From Haliea sp. (lineage in GTDB: Bacteria > Pseudomonadota > Gammaproteobacteria > Pseudomonadales > Halieaceae), in NCBI GenBank assembly GCA_016704305.1, contig JADJAL010000011.1, positions 71,447 to 135,446 on the forward strand: a stretch of 64,000 bases of DNA, in the 5' to 3' direction. Shown here one piece after another: positions 45,243 through 55,058 of the stretch. A program made the position numbers and the translations under genes. The notes below the pieces were generated by a model, which saw only the letters and a list, made by a program, of their open reading frames with translations, was not told where the DNA came from and did not search any database. The first letter of the stretch is position 1; each line of letters opens with the position of its first letter.

Positions 45243-46436
45243 TCAGAAGGGCAATTCCACTTCTGCCGTCGCACTCAGGATCACGTCGCCGTCCTGCGTG
45301 GCCTGCGTCACTTTGACGACCACCACCGGCATGCCGTAGGGCGACATATCGATCTTGTCGATCACCTCGCCGTCAATGAACGTCACATCACCTTCGAAGG
45401 CCGGGCTGCGGAAGCTGGATTTGGAGTGCCAGATATAGCCGTTGTGGCCAGCCCAGTAGGCGACATAATCGTGGAACCAGGCGCTCATGGAGATACCGTA
45501 GCCGTAAGCACCACCCATGCCGACTTTCTCCGCCTTGTCGGCATTGATGTGACCGCTGGACGGGCCGTGGAACAGGCCATCGCCCATGCGCGGATCGACC
45601 TTGCGCGCCTCATAGTCATAGGTCATGTCCCCGGCAAAGCCGGCGTCTTCCATCGCGGGATCGTGCACGCCCTCCGGCACGTTCCAGCGCCACGTGCCCC
45701 AGACATTCTCGCGCGGCGAGCGGCGTTCCAGCGCGAACGTCACCACGGAATGCGGCCCGATGACGCGCCGTGGCAGCTTGTCGCCGACCTTGACCGCTGT
45801 GTAGTGCGGCGACACGCCCTCGCGATTGGACAGTATCCAGTCGAGGCGCACGCGATTGACCTCCTCCAGTTCCTGCGACGTCCACTTCTTCGGCGTGCGC
45901 TGTGCCTTGTCATACATGCCGCGCTTGCGCGCTTCCTCGATCAGGTAGCGAATCGCGGTGGAACGCTCCTTGGCGACCAGCGCGCCGTGCTGGTTGCGAT
46001 GCACGGTATCACCACGGGAAAACACCGTGGGCCCGGCGAACTTGGTGTCGGTGATTTTGTAACCGTCAAAACGGCGCTGCTGCAACAACTTGTCGCCCGG
46101 TCGAATGGGCGCGCCATGGAACCACCACTCCTCGCCGCCGAAAATCAGGTGCGAACCCGGTATTTTGCCGACACAGGCGGGATGGCAGCCGTGGCCGTAG
46201 TCCATCGCCACCGTGAACGACTGCGGCGCGACGATGCCGCCGAATCGGGATGCCTCGGCGAATTCCTGGTTCCAGTGCAGCGGGTTGGGGTAGTCCATCG
46301 CCTGCACCCAGCGCCGGATGTCCGTCGCGTAACACGGGTCCAGCATCTCGGCGAAGATCACCGGCTTGCCGACCCATTTGTCGACATCGCTCATGTCGAG
46401 TTGCACGGATTCTGCCTTGTCTGGTTGGGCGCTCAT
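45243..46436 (-). CDS. MaoC-like dehydratase, double hot-dog
   Basis: 397 residues from ATG 46436 behind AAGGAG. The N-terminal half (WVGKPVIFAEMLDPCYATDIRRW, ALHWN-like NPLHWNQEFAEASRFGG) is a FAS1-type dehydratase hot-dog domain. The C-terminal half carries a second (KVGDKLPRRVIGPHSV, AYWAGHNGYIWHSKSSFRSPAF). It likely hydrates the 2-enoyl-CoA made by the acyl-CoA dehydrogenases encoded just upstream. Stop and start codons of this gene and the ligase abut. Confidence 0.87.
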   Translation of the reverse strand: MSAQPDKAESVQLDMSDVDKWVGKPVIFAEMLDPCYATDIRRWVQAMDYPNPLHWNQEFAEASRFGGIVAPQSFTVAMDYGHGCHPACVGKIPGSHLIFGGEEWWFHGAPIRPGDKLLQQRRFDGYKITDTKFAGPTVFSRGDTVHRNQHGALVAKERSTAIRYLIEEARKRGMYDKAQRTPKKWTSQELEEVNRVRLDWILSNREGVSPHYTAVKVGDKLPRRVIGPHSVVTFALERRSPRENVWGTWRWNVPEGVHDPAMEDAGFAGDMTYDYEARKVDPRMGDGLFHGPSSGHINADKAEKVGMGGAYGYGISMSAWFHDYVAYWAGHNGYIWHSKSSFRSPAFEGDVTFIDGEVIDKIDMSPYGMPVVVVKVTQATQDGDVILSATAEVELPF

Positions 46437-46453
46437 GCGGCGGCTCTCCTTCG

Positions 46454-47554
46454 TTATAGTGTCTGTATTGACGCGCAGGTTGGCTGACAGCTCGCCAGGA
46501 ACGCATCAGCAATACCCGTTTCGTAGCTGTCCGGCGCACGACCGAGGTGTTCATTCAACAGCGCGCGCTTCAGGAACAGATGACAGTTGTGCTCGGACGT
46601 CATGCCGATGCCACCGTGCAGTTGCAGCGCTTCCTCCGCAACGGTCGCAAACGCGGCACAGGCCAACTGCTTCGCGGCCTTGCCGGCGAGCTCCGCAGAC
46701 GCGATACCGTCGGCGCTATCCATCTGTTCACGCCCGAGACTGTCGAGTAGCAGCGCCTCGGCAGCTTCCGTCTGCGCTTTCAAATCGGCGCAGCGGTGTT
46801 TGAGCGCCTGGAACAACGCCAGCGGCCTGCCGAACTGGGTGCGCGCCTGCAGGTAGTCGACCGTCATCTGCAACAGCGCAGCCGCGCCCCCCACCGCATC
46901 GGCAGCCAGCAGAAAGTCGCGCTGCACGGCGAGCCGCATCGCGAGGGCTTGCGCCTGCGACCCGGAGGCGACGATGTGGTGCTCCTCAAGTTCTACGGCG
47001 TCGAATTGCAGATCGAACAAACGCCGCGTGGTGTCCCAGGTCGCACGCTCGATCACTGTGACGCCGGGCTGTGCAGTGGCCACCAGTCCGACGTGTTCGC
47101 CGTTAAGTGTGGACAGCAGAACGTGACTGGCATTGTCGGCGGAGGGCACGGCGAGCAGCGTGCCCGTCAGCAGCAAGGCACCTCGACTATCGCGCTGCAC
47201 ATTGAGCGCGCAATCCGCCAACGGCACCGCCACGTAAATCTCTCCAGCGGTCAAACGCTCCAGCCACTGCACCTTGTCGGCGAGCGCGCCGTGTGCGAGC
47301 GCCTCGATGGCCAGCACCGCAGGCAAAAACGGCACCGTGGCCAATTGCCTGCCCAGTTCGACCTGCAGTGCGCAGGCACCGGCCAGCCCCATGCCCAGCC
47401 CACCCAGCTCCTCGGTGGTCGAAATCATCAGCCAGCCGAGATCGGCAATCCGTGGCCAGCTGGCCGCTTCGTCCGCGGCAAGCCCAAGCCCGGCTAGCAC
47501 CCGCCGGGCGGAATCCTGTAACTCTCTCACGTCATTGTTCATATGGGGAATCAT
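46454..47554 (-). CDS. Acyl-CoA dehydrogenase, FadE/ChsE type, second subunit
   Basis: 366 residues from the ATG inside TGATG that overlaps the preceding stop by one base; Met codons 5' of this are less likely. DLGWLMISTTEELGGLGMG, QFGRPLALFQALKHRCADL and QLHGGIGMTSEHNCHLFLKR are the flavin-binding and helix motifs of the fold. The FAD-contacting region before RATWDTTRR is divergent, as in the pseudo-subunits of heteromeric steroid and cyclic acyl-CoA dehydrogenases. With the product of the overlapping gene it probably forms an alpha2-beta2 enzyme. Confidence 0.9.
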   Translation of the reverse strand: MIPHMNNDVRELQDSARRVLAGLGLAADEAASWPRIADLGWLMISTTEELGGLGMGLAGACALQVELGRQLATVPFLPAVLAIEALAHGALADKVQWLERLTAGEIYVAVPLADCALNVQRDSRGALLLTGTLLAVPSADNASHVLLSTLNGEHVGLVATAQPGVTVIERATWDTTRRLFDLQFDAVELEEHHIVASGSQAQALAMRLAVQRDFLLAADAVGGAAALLQMTVDYLQARTQFGRPLALFQALKHRCADLKAQTEAAEALLLDSLGREQMDSADGIASAELAGKAAKQLACAAFATVAEEALQLHGGIGMTSEHNCHLFLKRALLNEHLGRAPDSYETGIADAFLASCQPTCASIQTL

Positions 47555-48753
47555 CAGCGCGCCGTCATCTGCCACGAGCGCGGCTCGCGCGGCATGCCCA
47601 GCATGCGTTCGGCGATGATATTGCGCTGGATCTCATTGCTGCCGCCGGCAATGGACCAGTTGAAGGAATTGATGAAATCGACCGGCCAGTTGCCGGTTTC
47701 CTGCGTGGCACCGCGCATGAAGCCACGGTCGTATTGTCCTGCGAGCCCTGCGATGCGGCTACCCAGCAGGCTGAACTCGCGCAGTGTCGTGGCGTAATAC
47801 AGTTTGACGACAGACGCATCGCCAGCCGCCTCCTCGCCGGAAATGCGCTTCAGCAGGTAGCGATCCGCCAGCGCGCAGGTGGCATCGACCCTGGCGATCA
47901 ATCTGCCCAGGTCGCGGCGCAGCGCGGCGTCCTGCTCGCGACCGCTGTCACGCATCTGCGCGGCGATCAACGGTAGCGCATAGCGCATGCGGTGGCTCAA
48001 CTCGACCAGCGTAAGCCCGCGCTCCGAGGCCAGCGTCGCCTGCGCCACGGCCCAACCCTCGCCCTCCTCGCCGATGCGCTCCTCAATCGGCACCTCGACA
48101 TCGTCGAAGAATATCTCGGCAAATTCATCGTCGCCGGTAATCTGCGCGATCGGCCTGACCGTCACGCCCGGGGCGTGCATATCGACCAGCAGGTAGGTCA
48201 ATCCGGCCTGCGGAACCTCGGCCTTGCTGGTCCTTGCCAGCAGCAGGCAGCGGTCGGCGTACTGCGCCATCGTCGACCACGTCTTCTGGCCATTGATCAC
48301 GTAGTTATCGCCGCGACGCTCAGCACGGGTTTTCAACGAGGCGAGATCGGAACCCGCATTGGGTTCGGAGAAGCCCTGGCACCAGATTTCACCCGCAAGG
48401 ATTTTCGGCAAATATGTCTGGCGCTGCGCGTCGGAACCGCACTCCAGCAAGGTGCACGCCGCGTGGTACAGCGCGACAAAAAACAGGATCAGGCGCGGCG
48501 CATCGGCGCGGGCGACCTCTTCGTAAATCACTTTCTGGTCTGCCAGAGAGCGCCCGCCGCCGGGCCATTCACTGGGCCAGTGCGGCGTCGCATAACCGGC
48601 AGCGGACAGCTTCCCAAACCACTGCCGCTGCAGTTGCACGAAGGCCGCCTGCTCGGAGTTGGTCATCGCCTGGCGCCAGCCCACGGGCACATTCGCCTGC
48701 AGCCAGGCGCGCACTTGCTGTCGCAAAATTTGAGCAGAATCCTCTGCAACCAT
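47554..48753 (-). CDS. Acyl-CoA dehydrogenase, FadE/ChsE type, first subunit
   Basis: 399 residues from ATG 48753. HWPSEWPGGGRSLADQKVI, CQGFSEPNAGSDLASLKTRAER (the FAD-binding segment, ~125), NGQKTWSTMAQYADRC, and SIAGGSNEIQRNIIAERMLGMPR near the C-terminus are all typical. The intact GSNEIQRN end suggests that this is the FAD-binding member of a heteromer with the next gene. It introduces the alpha-beta double bond into a CoA thioester. Confidence 0.93.
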   Translation of the reverse strand: MVAEDSAQILRQQVRAWLQANVPVGWRQAMTNSEQAAFVQLQRQWFGKLSAAGYATPHWPSEWPGGGRSLADQKVIYEEVARADAPRLILFFVALYHAACTLLECGSDAQRQTYLPKILAGEIWCQGFSEPNAGSDLASLKTRAERRGDNYVINGQKTWSTMAQYADRCLLLARTSKAEVPQAGLTYLLVDMHAPGVTVRPIAQITGDDEFAEIFFDDVEVPIEERIGEEGEGWAVAQATLASERGLTLVELSHRMRYALPLIAAQMRDSGREQDAALRRDLGRLIARVDATCALADRYLLKRISGEEAAGDASVVKLYYATTLREFSLLGSRIAGLAGQYDRGFMRGATQETGNWPVDFINSFNWSIAGGSNEIQRNIIAERMLGMPREPRSWQMTAR

Positions 48754-48799
48754 GCAATCTCTCACTGTGTATGCTGTGCTCTGGGTTCTGGGTAAGGGG

Positions 48800-49123
48800 C
48801 TAGATTTTTACTTCAATCCAATCGTCCACCACGCGCACTTCGTATACCGCTATGGGTTTGGTGGCAGGCAGATCGAGCGCTGCACCGGTTTCCAGGTCGA
48901 AGCGCGCACCGTGCACCGGGCAGGTGATCCTGCAATTGCGCACTCGCCCGTTAAACAGCGGTTTGAACTGGTGTGAGCATATACCGGACACCGCGAACAG
49001 GCGATCCGTCACATTGCTCTTCACGTTGCACACAAGCACCCAGGTCTCGTTGATTTTGAGGGCCTTCTTGCCGCCTGGCGGCACCTCATCGAGCTTGCAG
49101 AACCGCGTAAAGTTTGCCTGCAA
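48800..49123 (-). CDS. Rieske-type [2Fe-2S] ferredoxin
   Basis: 107 residues. Ligands are C-S-H (~50) and C-P-V-H (~70) in the CSHQF...CPVHGARFDLETG pattern. It is of the size and type that supplies electrons to ring-hydroxylating dioxygenases. Its start codon is 3 bp after the stop of the oxygenase alpha gene, so the two form an oxygenase/ferredoxin pair. No beta subunit or dedicated reductase is next to them; the reductase at 18811 is one candidate. Confidence 0.94.
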   Translation of the reverse strand: MQANFTRFCKLDEVPPGGKKALKINETWVLVCNVKSNVTDRLFAVSGICSHQFKPLFNGRVRNCRITCPVHGARFDLETGAALDLPATKPIAVYEVRVVDDWIEVKI

Positions 49124-49126
49124 GGT

Positions 49127-50539
49127 TTACGCCCCGCCCTGCAGGTACTTGTCGATCGCGCGCTCGAAGTGCCGGACACGGATTTCCTGGTAATTCCCCA
49201 GCGTGATGCCGGGCTTCGCGCTCGCCTCGAGCCCTTCCTGCTGCAGCAGCAGGTTATCCGTATCCTGGTCGAGAATCGCGCCAAAACCCGGGTCCATGCC
49301 CTCGGCCTCGGTGAAGGATTGATCGTCGTCGAGATAGACCGTCTCGACCGGCTCAGGTCGAATGCCATCGACGGGCAGCGGGCGCAGGAAGAACACCTCG
49401 TAGATACTCTTGCGGTGGTCGTCGCGGTCCGGCCGGAAGCGGTACACCATCGGCAGGGAAATACCCGGAAACAGGAACGTGTTCGGGAACAGGGTGTACG
49501 AGAAGCAGTCGAGAAGCTCCGCGTCCGAGACGCCGCTGAGGTCCGTGTTCGTCCCCTGTTCAAACATCACGCGCATGATATCGGCCATGCGCTGGCGAGC
49601 GGTCTCGCCGGGGGCGAGTGTACGATCCGCACCGCCGAGCATGGAGCTGTCGCCGATGGTGAACTGGTCGAGGATGTCCTGCTCCGTGTACTGGCCGCGT
49701 AGGTGCGGGCTGAGCACGCCGAGCGACGAGATAAAGCGGTTCACGTGCTCGCCGTAAATGTCGTACTGGGAGTTGGCATCCGCGTTGGAGACAGCCACTT
49801 GCGGGTGCGTGTGAATGACGTGGTACGCCTCCATGAAAGCCTCCATGTTCAGCTTCCAGTTGGCGGGAATTTTTTTCACCACGTGGCAATAGATATAGCG
49901 ATTCTCAAGTCCCCACTCATTGATATGCGCCATGAACTCGGGGCCAAAGTACTCGGCCAGCGCAGGCGCGCCGTGATCCATGTTGATAAAGACGAAGCCG
50001 GCCAGCCGCTCCACTTTGGCCTGCGGCAGCGAGAACTTCCCTGCGTCCACATGCGGGAAATCCCAGGCGCAGACGCTCTCCTTCAGGCTGCCGTCCAGGT
50101 GCCAGCTCCAGCCGTGGAAACTGCACTGGAATTCACTCGCGCAGCCGTCGGTACCGGACGGGCGCAGCTTGGTGCCGCGGTGCAGGCAGGCGTTGTAATA
50201 CGCGCGCACGTCGTCCTTCGCGACACGGGTGACGATGAACGAGTGCCGGCCGATATCGTAGACGTAATAATCGCCCACCTCAGGAATATGCTCCTCGCGA
50301 CAGGCAAACTGCCAGGTGCGGTTCCAGAGGGTGTCAAACTCGCGTTTGGCGAAGGCGGGATCGATGTAGCGATCGATGGAGATGTCCTCGTCGCCGAGGA
50401 ATTCATAGGATTCACAGCGCACCCACGCAGGCGCCGCGACCCGGTCGCGCGCGATGATGTCCTGCGTGCTGGGTTCCTGCGGACACCGGGCTGCTCCCGG
50501 GGGGAGTGCCTGCGCTATTTCCAGTGACTGATTGCCCAT
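49127..50539 (-). CDS. Rieske non-haem iron oxygenase, alpha subunit
   Basis: 470 residues. The Rieske domain has CLHRG (C~118, H~120) and CSFHGW (C~139, H~142). The mononuclear iron site has EAYHVIHTH (H~240, H~245) and Asp in LDQDTDN (~410). It adds one or two oxygen atoms to a ring. Length and the ExYHxxxxH motif place it with aromatic or alicyclic ring-hydroxylating oxygenases; it is too long to be a standard KshA. It heads a six-gene minus operon: ferredoxin, two acyl-CoA dehydrogenases, MaoC, ligase. Confidence 0.93.
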   Translation of the reverse strand: MGNQSLEIAQALPPGAARCPQEPSTQDIIARDRVAAPAWVRCESYEFLGDEDISIDRYIDPAFAKREFDTLWNRTWQFACREEHIPEVGDYYVYDIGRHSFIVTRVAKDDVRAYYNACLHRGTKLRPSGTDGCASEFQCSFHGWSWHLDGSLKESVCAWDFPHVDAGKFSLPQAKVERLAGFVFINMDHGAPALAEYFGPEFMAHINEWGLENRYIYCHVVKKIPANWKLNMEAFMEAYHVIHTHPQVAVSNADANSQYDIYGEHVNRFISSLGVLSPHLRGQYTEQDILDQFTIGDSSMLGGADRTLAPGETARQRMADIMRVMFEQGTNTDLSGVSDAELLDCFSYTLFPNTFLFPGISLPMVYRFRPDRDDHRKSIYEVFFLRPLPVDGIRPEPVETVYLDDDQSFTEAEGMDPGFGAILDQDTDNLLLQQEGLEASAKPGITLGNYQEIRVRHFERAIDKYLQGGA

Positions 50540-50706
50540 ACGTCTTCTCCCATGCCTTCCACAGCATTATGCCACCCGCCTGCAAATGCCAAAATGACTG
50601 TGAACGCACACCCATTTGCCTGCTTCCACAGGCTTCCTGAAACGGGTGTGCAAGGCCGCTAAACTGCACTAATCTTCGCTTTTTCACAGCGTTGGGAGAC
50701 AACTTA

Positions 50707-51183
50707 ATGATTCGGGGCATACATCACGTCGCGGTGCACGTTCACGACCTCGACCGCATGATCGATTTTTACCGTCAGGCCTTTGGTTTTGAACTGGTGG
50801 GCGAAGCGTTCGACTGGAGCAACAATGCATTTATCGACTCCATCGTGGACGTGCCCAACTCGGCCGCGCGCGGCGCGATGTTGCGCGCGGGCACCTGCTA
50901 TCTCGAAATGTTCCAGTACAGCCAGCCTGCGCCCCGCTCCGACCAACCACTGCAACCCTACGACAAGGGCTACACGCATTTTTGCGTGGACGCGACGGAC
51001 ATCGAGGAGGAGTACACACGGCTCAAGGCCCTGGGCATGACCTTCAGCCAACCAGCGCCGATCGATGTCGGCCACGTGAAAACCATTTACGGCAGGGACC
51101 CGGAAGGCAACCTGATCGAGATCCAGCAGACGGCGGAGCATTGCGAGTTTCCGTTGGCGGCGTTGCCACCTGTCATCCGCTAG
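50707..51183 (+). CDS. VOC-superfamily (glyoxalase-like) protein
   Basis: 158 residues from ATG 50707 behind GGGAG. The fold shows IRGIHHVAVHVHDLDRMIDFYRQAFGF at the start, the middle THFCVDATDIEEEY and the C-terminal YGRDPEGNLIEIQ, with His, Glu and His residues placed for one metal. It may be an epimerase, lyase or extradiol-type enzyme. Its stop is only 3 bp before the oxidoreductase start, and it is divergent from the Rieske oxygenase operon. Confidence 0.87.
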   Translation: MIRGIHHVAVHVHDLDRMIDFYRQAFGFELVGEAFDWSNNAFIDSIVDVPNSAARGAMLRAGTCYLEMFQYSQPAPRSDQPLQPYDKGYTHFCVDATDIEEEYTRLKALGMTFSQPAPIDVGHVKTIYGRDPEGNLIEIQQTAEHCEFPLAALPPVIR

Positions 51184-51186
51184 CCC

Positions 51187-54100
51187 GTGACCAAATCCGT
51201 CACCACCCTCAACGACAAATACCTCCAGAGCAGCGGGCGCGTGTTCATGTCCGCGAACCAGGCGCTGGTGCGTTTGCCGCTGGAGCAGGCGCGTCGCGAC
51301 CGCGCGGCGGGCCTGGCCACCGCCGGCTACATTTCCGGCTATCGCGGCTCGCCGCTGGGTGTGTACGACTCGGCGCTGTGGGGCGCGCAGCAACTGTTGG
51401 ACGAGCACAACATCGTGTTCCAGCCCGGCCTCAACGAGGAACTCGCCGTCAGCGCGATTCGCGGCACGCAGCAACTGGCGTGGTTCGGCGCATCGAAATT
51501 CGAAGGCGTATTCGGGCTGTGGTACGGCAAGGGCATCGGCGTCGACCGCGCCTGCGAATCGCTGAAGCTGGGCAATTTCGAAGGCAGCGCGGCGCAAGGC
51601 GGATTTCTGGTGGTGGCCGGCGACGACCACGGCGGCAAGTCGTCCGACAGTGCGCACCAGTCAGAGCACACGCTGATGGCGGCGATGGTGCCGATCCTGT
51701 ATCCGTCGACGGTCGGTGAACTCATCGAGTTCGGGCTACTGGGCTGGGCCATGTCGCGCTACAGCGGGTGCTATGTCGGCCTCAAGGCCGTCACCGACTC
51801 GCTGGACATCTCCGCGACTGTCGACCTGCCCGACCCGTACCGTGCTTACCAACTCCCCAACGACGTGCAACTTCCTGCAGAGGGCCTCAATCTCAAACAG
51901 AACCTGCCGCCGCTGGTGGAAGAGTCGTCGCTGGTGAATCACCGCCTGCCGGCCGCCACCGCGTTCGCCAGGGCCAACGGCATCGACCGCGTGGTGATCG
52001 ACGGCGAGCTGCACAACCTCGCCATCGTCAGTGCCGGCAAAGCGTATCTGGATGTGCGCCAGGCGCTGGTGGACCTGGGGCTGGACGAGGCAACCTGCCG
52101 CCGATTGGGTGTGCGCCTCTACAAGCCCGGCCTGGTCTGGCCGATGGACGGTATTCGGCTGTGCGAGTTTGCAGCGTCCTCCCGCGCGGTACTGGTGGTG
52201 GAGGAAAAGCGGCCGGTGATGGAGGATCAAATCGCTCGCCACCTGTACGACATGCAAGCCGCCCAGCGCCCTGCCCTCGCCGGCAAGCAGGATCTGCGCG
52301 GCGCCGCGCTGCTGCCATCGGTGGGTGAACTGACGGTCGGCGCGGTACGCGACGCGATAAAAATCCTGCTCGATCAACTCGGCATACAGGACACGGGTGT
52401 CGACGCGCGGCATGCGAAGTTCAGCGCGCTGCACGCACAGGCGTTGACGGTCGGCGCCGACGCGGTGCGCCCGGCGTATTTCTGCTCGGGCTGCCCGCAC
52501 AACACCAGCACGAAAATTCCCGACGGCTCACAGGCCATGGGCGGCATCGGCTGCCACGGCCTGGTCGCAGTGGTGATGGACCGCAACACAATGCAGTTCC
52601 TTCCCATGGGCCACGAGGGTTCGGGTTGGAATGGCGTGAGCCAGTTCGTCGACATGCCACACGTATTCCAGAACATGGGCGATGGCACGTATTCGCATTC
52701 CGGCATACTCGCGATTCGCGCGGCGGTGGCCGCTGGCGCAACGATTACCTACAAGGTGCTGTACAACGACGCCGTGGCGATGACCGGCGGCCAACCCGTC
52801 GAGCTGCACATCACGCCCGTGGACATGGTCAGGCAGTTGCTCAGCGAGGGCGTGCGACCGGTGCACCTGGTGTCCGACCATCCGGAAAAGTACGCCGGTA
52901 TTGCGCTGCCGCAGCACTCAAGCGTGCATCACCGCGACGACATGGACCGCCTGCAACGCGAGCTGCGTGAAATGCCGGGCGTCACCGCCATTGTGTATGA
53001 ACAGACCTGCGCCGCCGAACTGCGCCGCCGCCGCAAACGCGGCCTGGCGGAAGAACCACGGCAGCGCGTGTTCATCAACCCGGAGGTGTGCGAAGGCTGC
53101 GGCGACTGTTCGGTGCAATCCAATTGCATCAGCGTAGTGCCGCTGGAAACCGAATTCGGGCGCAAGCGCAGGATCGACCAGTCCACCTGCAACAAGGATT
53201 ACAGTTGCGTGAACGGCTTCTGCCCGTCGTTCGTGACCGTCACGGGCGCGACAATCGCCGTGCGCACCGGCGGCGATAGCGAACGCCTGGACCAGTTGAT
53301 CTCCACCCTGCCCGATCCGCAGGTGCTGCCGATTACCGCCGCTGGCTACAACATCCTGGTGGCAGGCATCGGCGGTACCGGCGTCCTCACGATAGGCGCG
53401 TTGCTCGGCATGGCGGCACATCTCGAAGGCAAGGGCAGTTCCATCCTGGACATGACCGGCATGGCGCAAAAAGGCGGCTCGGTCACCAGCCATATCCGCA
53501 TCGGCAACGACCCGCACAGATATTCACCGCGCGGCTGAGCGAAGGCATGACGGACTTGCTGGTGGCCTGCGACATGATCGTCGGCAGCGGGGCCCGCAGT
53601 ACTGAAAACCGTGCGCCGGGCCATACCGCGGCAATACTGAACACCGATGTCGCACCGACGGGACAGTTCCAGTCCAACAAGGCGATCGACCTGGTGAGGC
53701 AGCGCGGCTGCGCCAGGCGATTATCGCCGCGATGGACGGTGGCGAGGTCTTCGAACTCCCGGCCAGCAGGCTCGCCACAGAACTCACCGGCGACAGCATC
53801 GCCACCAACATACTGATGCTGGGCTACGCGGCGCAAAAAGGTCTGCTGCCGCTGTCCAGCGCATCGATCGAGGAAGCCATCCGCCTGAACGGCACGTTCG
53901 TGCAAGGCAATTTGCGCACTTTCAACCTCGGTCGCCTGGCCGCGCACGATGCCGGCGCACTGGCGACAGCACTGGGAGGCGACGCCACGCCAGTGCGCCT
54001 GGACACCACCGACGAGGTGCTGGCCAGTCGCACACAGCTGCTCACCGATTACCAGAACGCGGCGTACGCCGAGCGCTACAGCGCATTCGTGCAGGAGATT

Positions 54101-54667
54101 CGCCGCCGCGTCAGCGTCCATTCATTGCCCGATGGCGAGGCGTTTGTGCGCGCGGTGGCCCTGACGCTGGGCCGCCTGATGGCGTACAAGGATGAATACG
54201 AGGTGGCGCGACTGTACGCCGATGACAAATTCCTGCAGCGCATCAAGCAGCAATTCGCCGGTGATTTCACGATGCATTTCCACCTCGCCCCGCCGATGCT
54301 GCCGGGACGCGACGCCTCTGGCCGACCGAAAAAGCGCCAGTTCGGACCGTGGGTGATGTCAGTCTACAAACTCCTGCGCCGCATGAAGGGATTGCGCGGG
54401 ACACCGTTTGATCCCTTCGGCTATTTCCCCGAGCGCCGACTGGAGCGACGCCTGATCCAGGAGTACCGCGCGCTGATCGAAAGCCTCGTCGACCGACTGG
54501 ACCTAGACAATCTCGCGGCGGCGATCGAGCTGGCGCGAGCGGCCTCGGATATCGCGGGCTACGGTCCGGTCAAGGCCGCGTCGGTGGAGCGTTATCTGGC
54601 CAGATTGCCGGTGCTGCTGCAGGAGTTCGAGCAGCCCAGGACGGAACGTATTTTGGCGGTGGGTTGA
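51187..54667 (+). CDS. Fused indolepyruvate-type ferredoxin oxidoreductase, two frameshifts
   Basis: The start is GTG 51187. The alpha/TPP part reads GYISGYRGSPLG, FQPGLNEELA and, later, YFCSGCPHNTSTKIP...GIGCHG. [4Fe-4S] ligands are in CEGCGDCSVQSNC and in CNKDYSCVNGFCPSF. The beta domain begins VAGIGGTGVLTIGALLG. Frames break at ~53517 (one base lost; restored DPHRIFTARLSEGM) and ~53697 (one G lost; restored DLGEAARLRQAIIAAMDGGE), after which the protein runs to 54667, about 1160 residues. It decarboxylates a 2-oxoacid to acyl-CoA using ferredoxin. It is oxygen-tolerant in related aerobes. Confidence 0.9.
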
Positions 54668-54694
54668 AACGAGGTGGAAAAGCGTTTTTAGTTC

Positions 54695-55058
54695 AATCAA
54701 TACCAGGCCGCACGGTGCTGAGCCGCGCTGCGCTGGATTCATAGTCTCCCAGGTGCGCTCGCATCAAACTCTTCCAGAGTTTGCCGTGATTGGGCACGAA
54801 AAAATGCAGGAGTTCATGGACGATCACGTAATCCCACAGCGCCTGGTCGAGGTCGAGTAATTCTGCATTGAAGTTCAGGTGACCGTTGGTAGAACAGGAG
54901 GCCCACTTGTTGTGCATGGGTCGCACGCCCAGCCAGACAATGTTTACTTCGAGCTTCACGGCCCACTCATGTACGCGGCGCTTGAATGCCTGCTTTCTGT
55001 TAAGCAGCTTGGAACCCTTAGAGACGATTTGCCTTCTCCAGTAATGAGAACAGTTCAT
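54695..55058 (-). CDS. Small M48/YgjP-like metallopeptidase next to hsdR
   Basis: About 120 residues from ATG 55058; the first codons overlap the hsdR end by ~40 bp, so the start may be further in. RPMHNKWASCSTNGHLNFNAELL and VHELLHFFVPNHGKLW with the HExxH zinc motif (~82) are the core of the YgjP/DUF45 family. It is only half the usual length, lacking the N-terminal domain. The motif and position (directly after a type I hsdR) are common in R-M loci. The function there is unknown. Confidence 0.8.

Noticed and set aside
43647..46487. A 946-codon open frame on the plus strand, opposite the ligase and MaoC genes
   Set aside because: It lies exactly antisense to two clearly recognised genes, is rich in Arg and His, has no motif, and results from high G+C in the opposite strand.
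49127..50539. 3-ketosteroid 9-alpha-hydroxylase (KshA)
   Set aside because: The protein is ~90 residues longer than KshA and its iron-site motif EAYHVIHTH fits ring-hydroxylating dioxygenases better.
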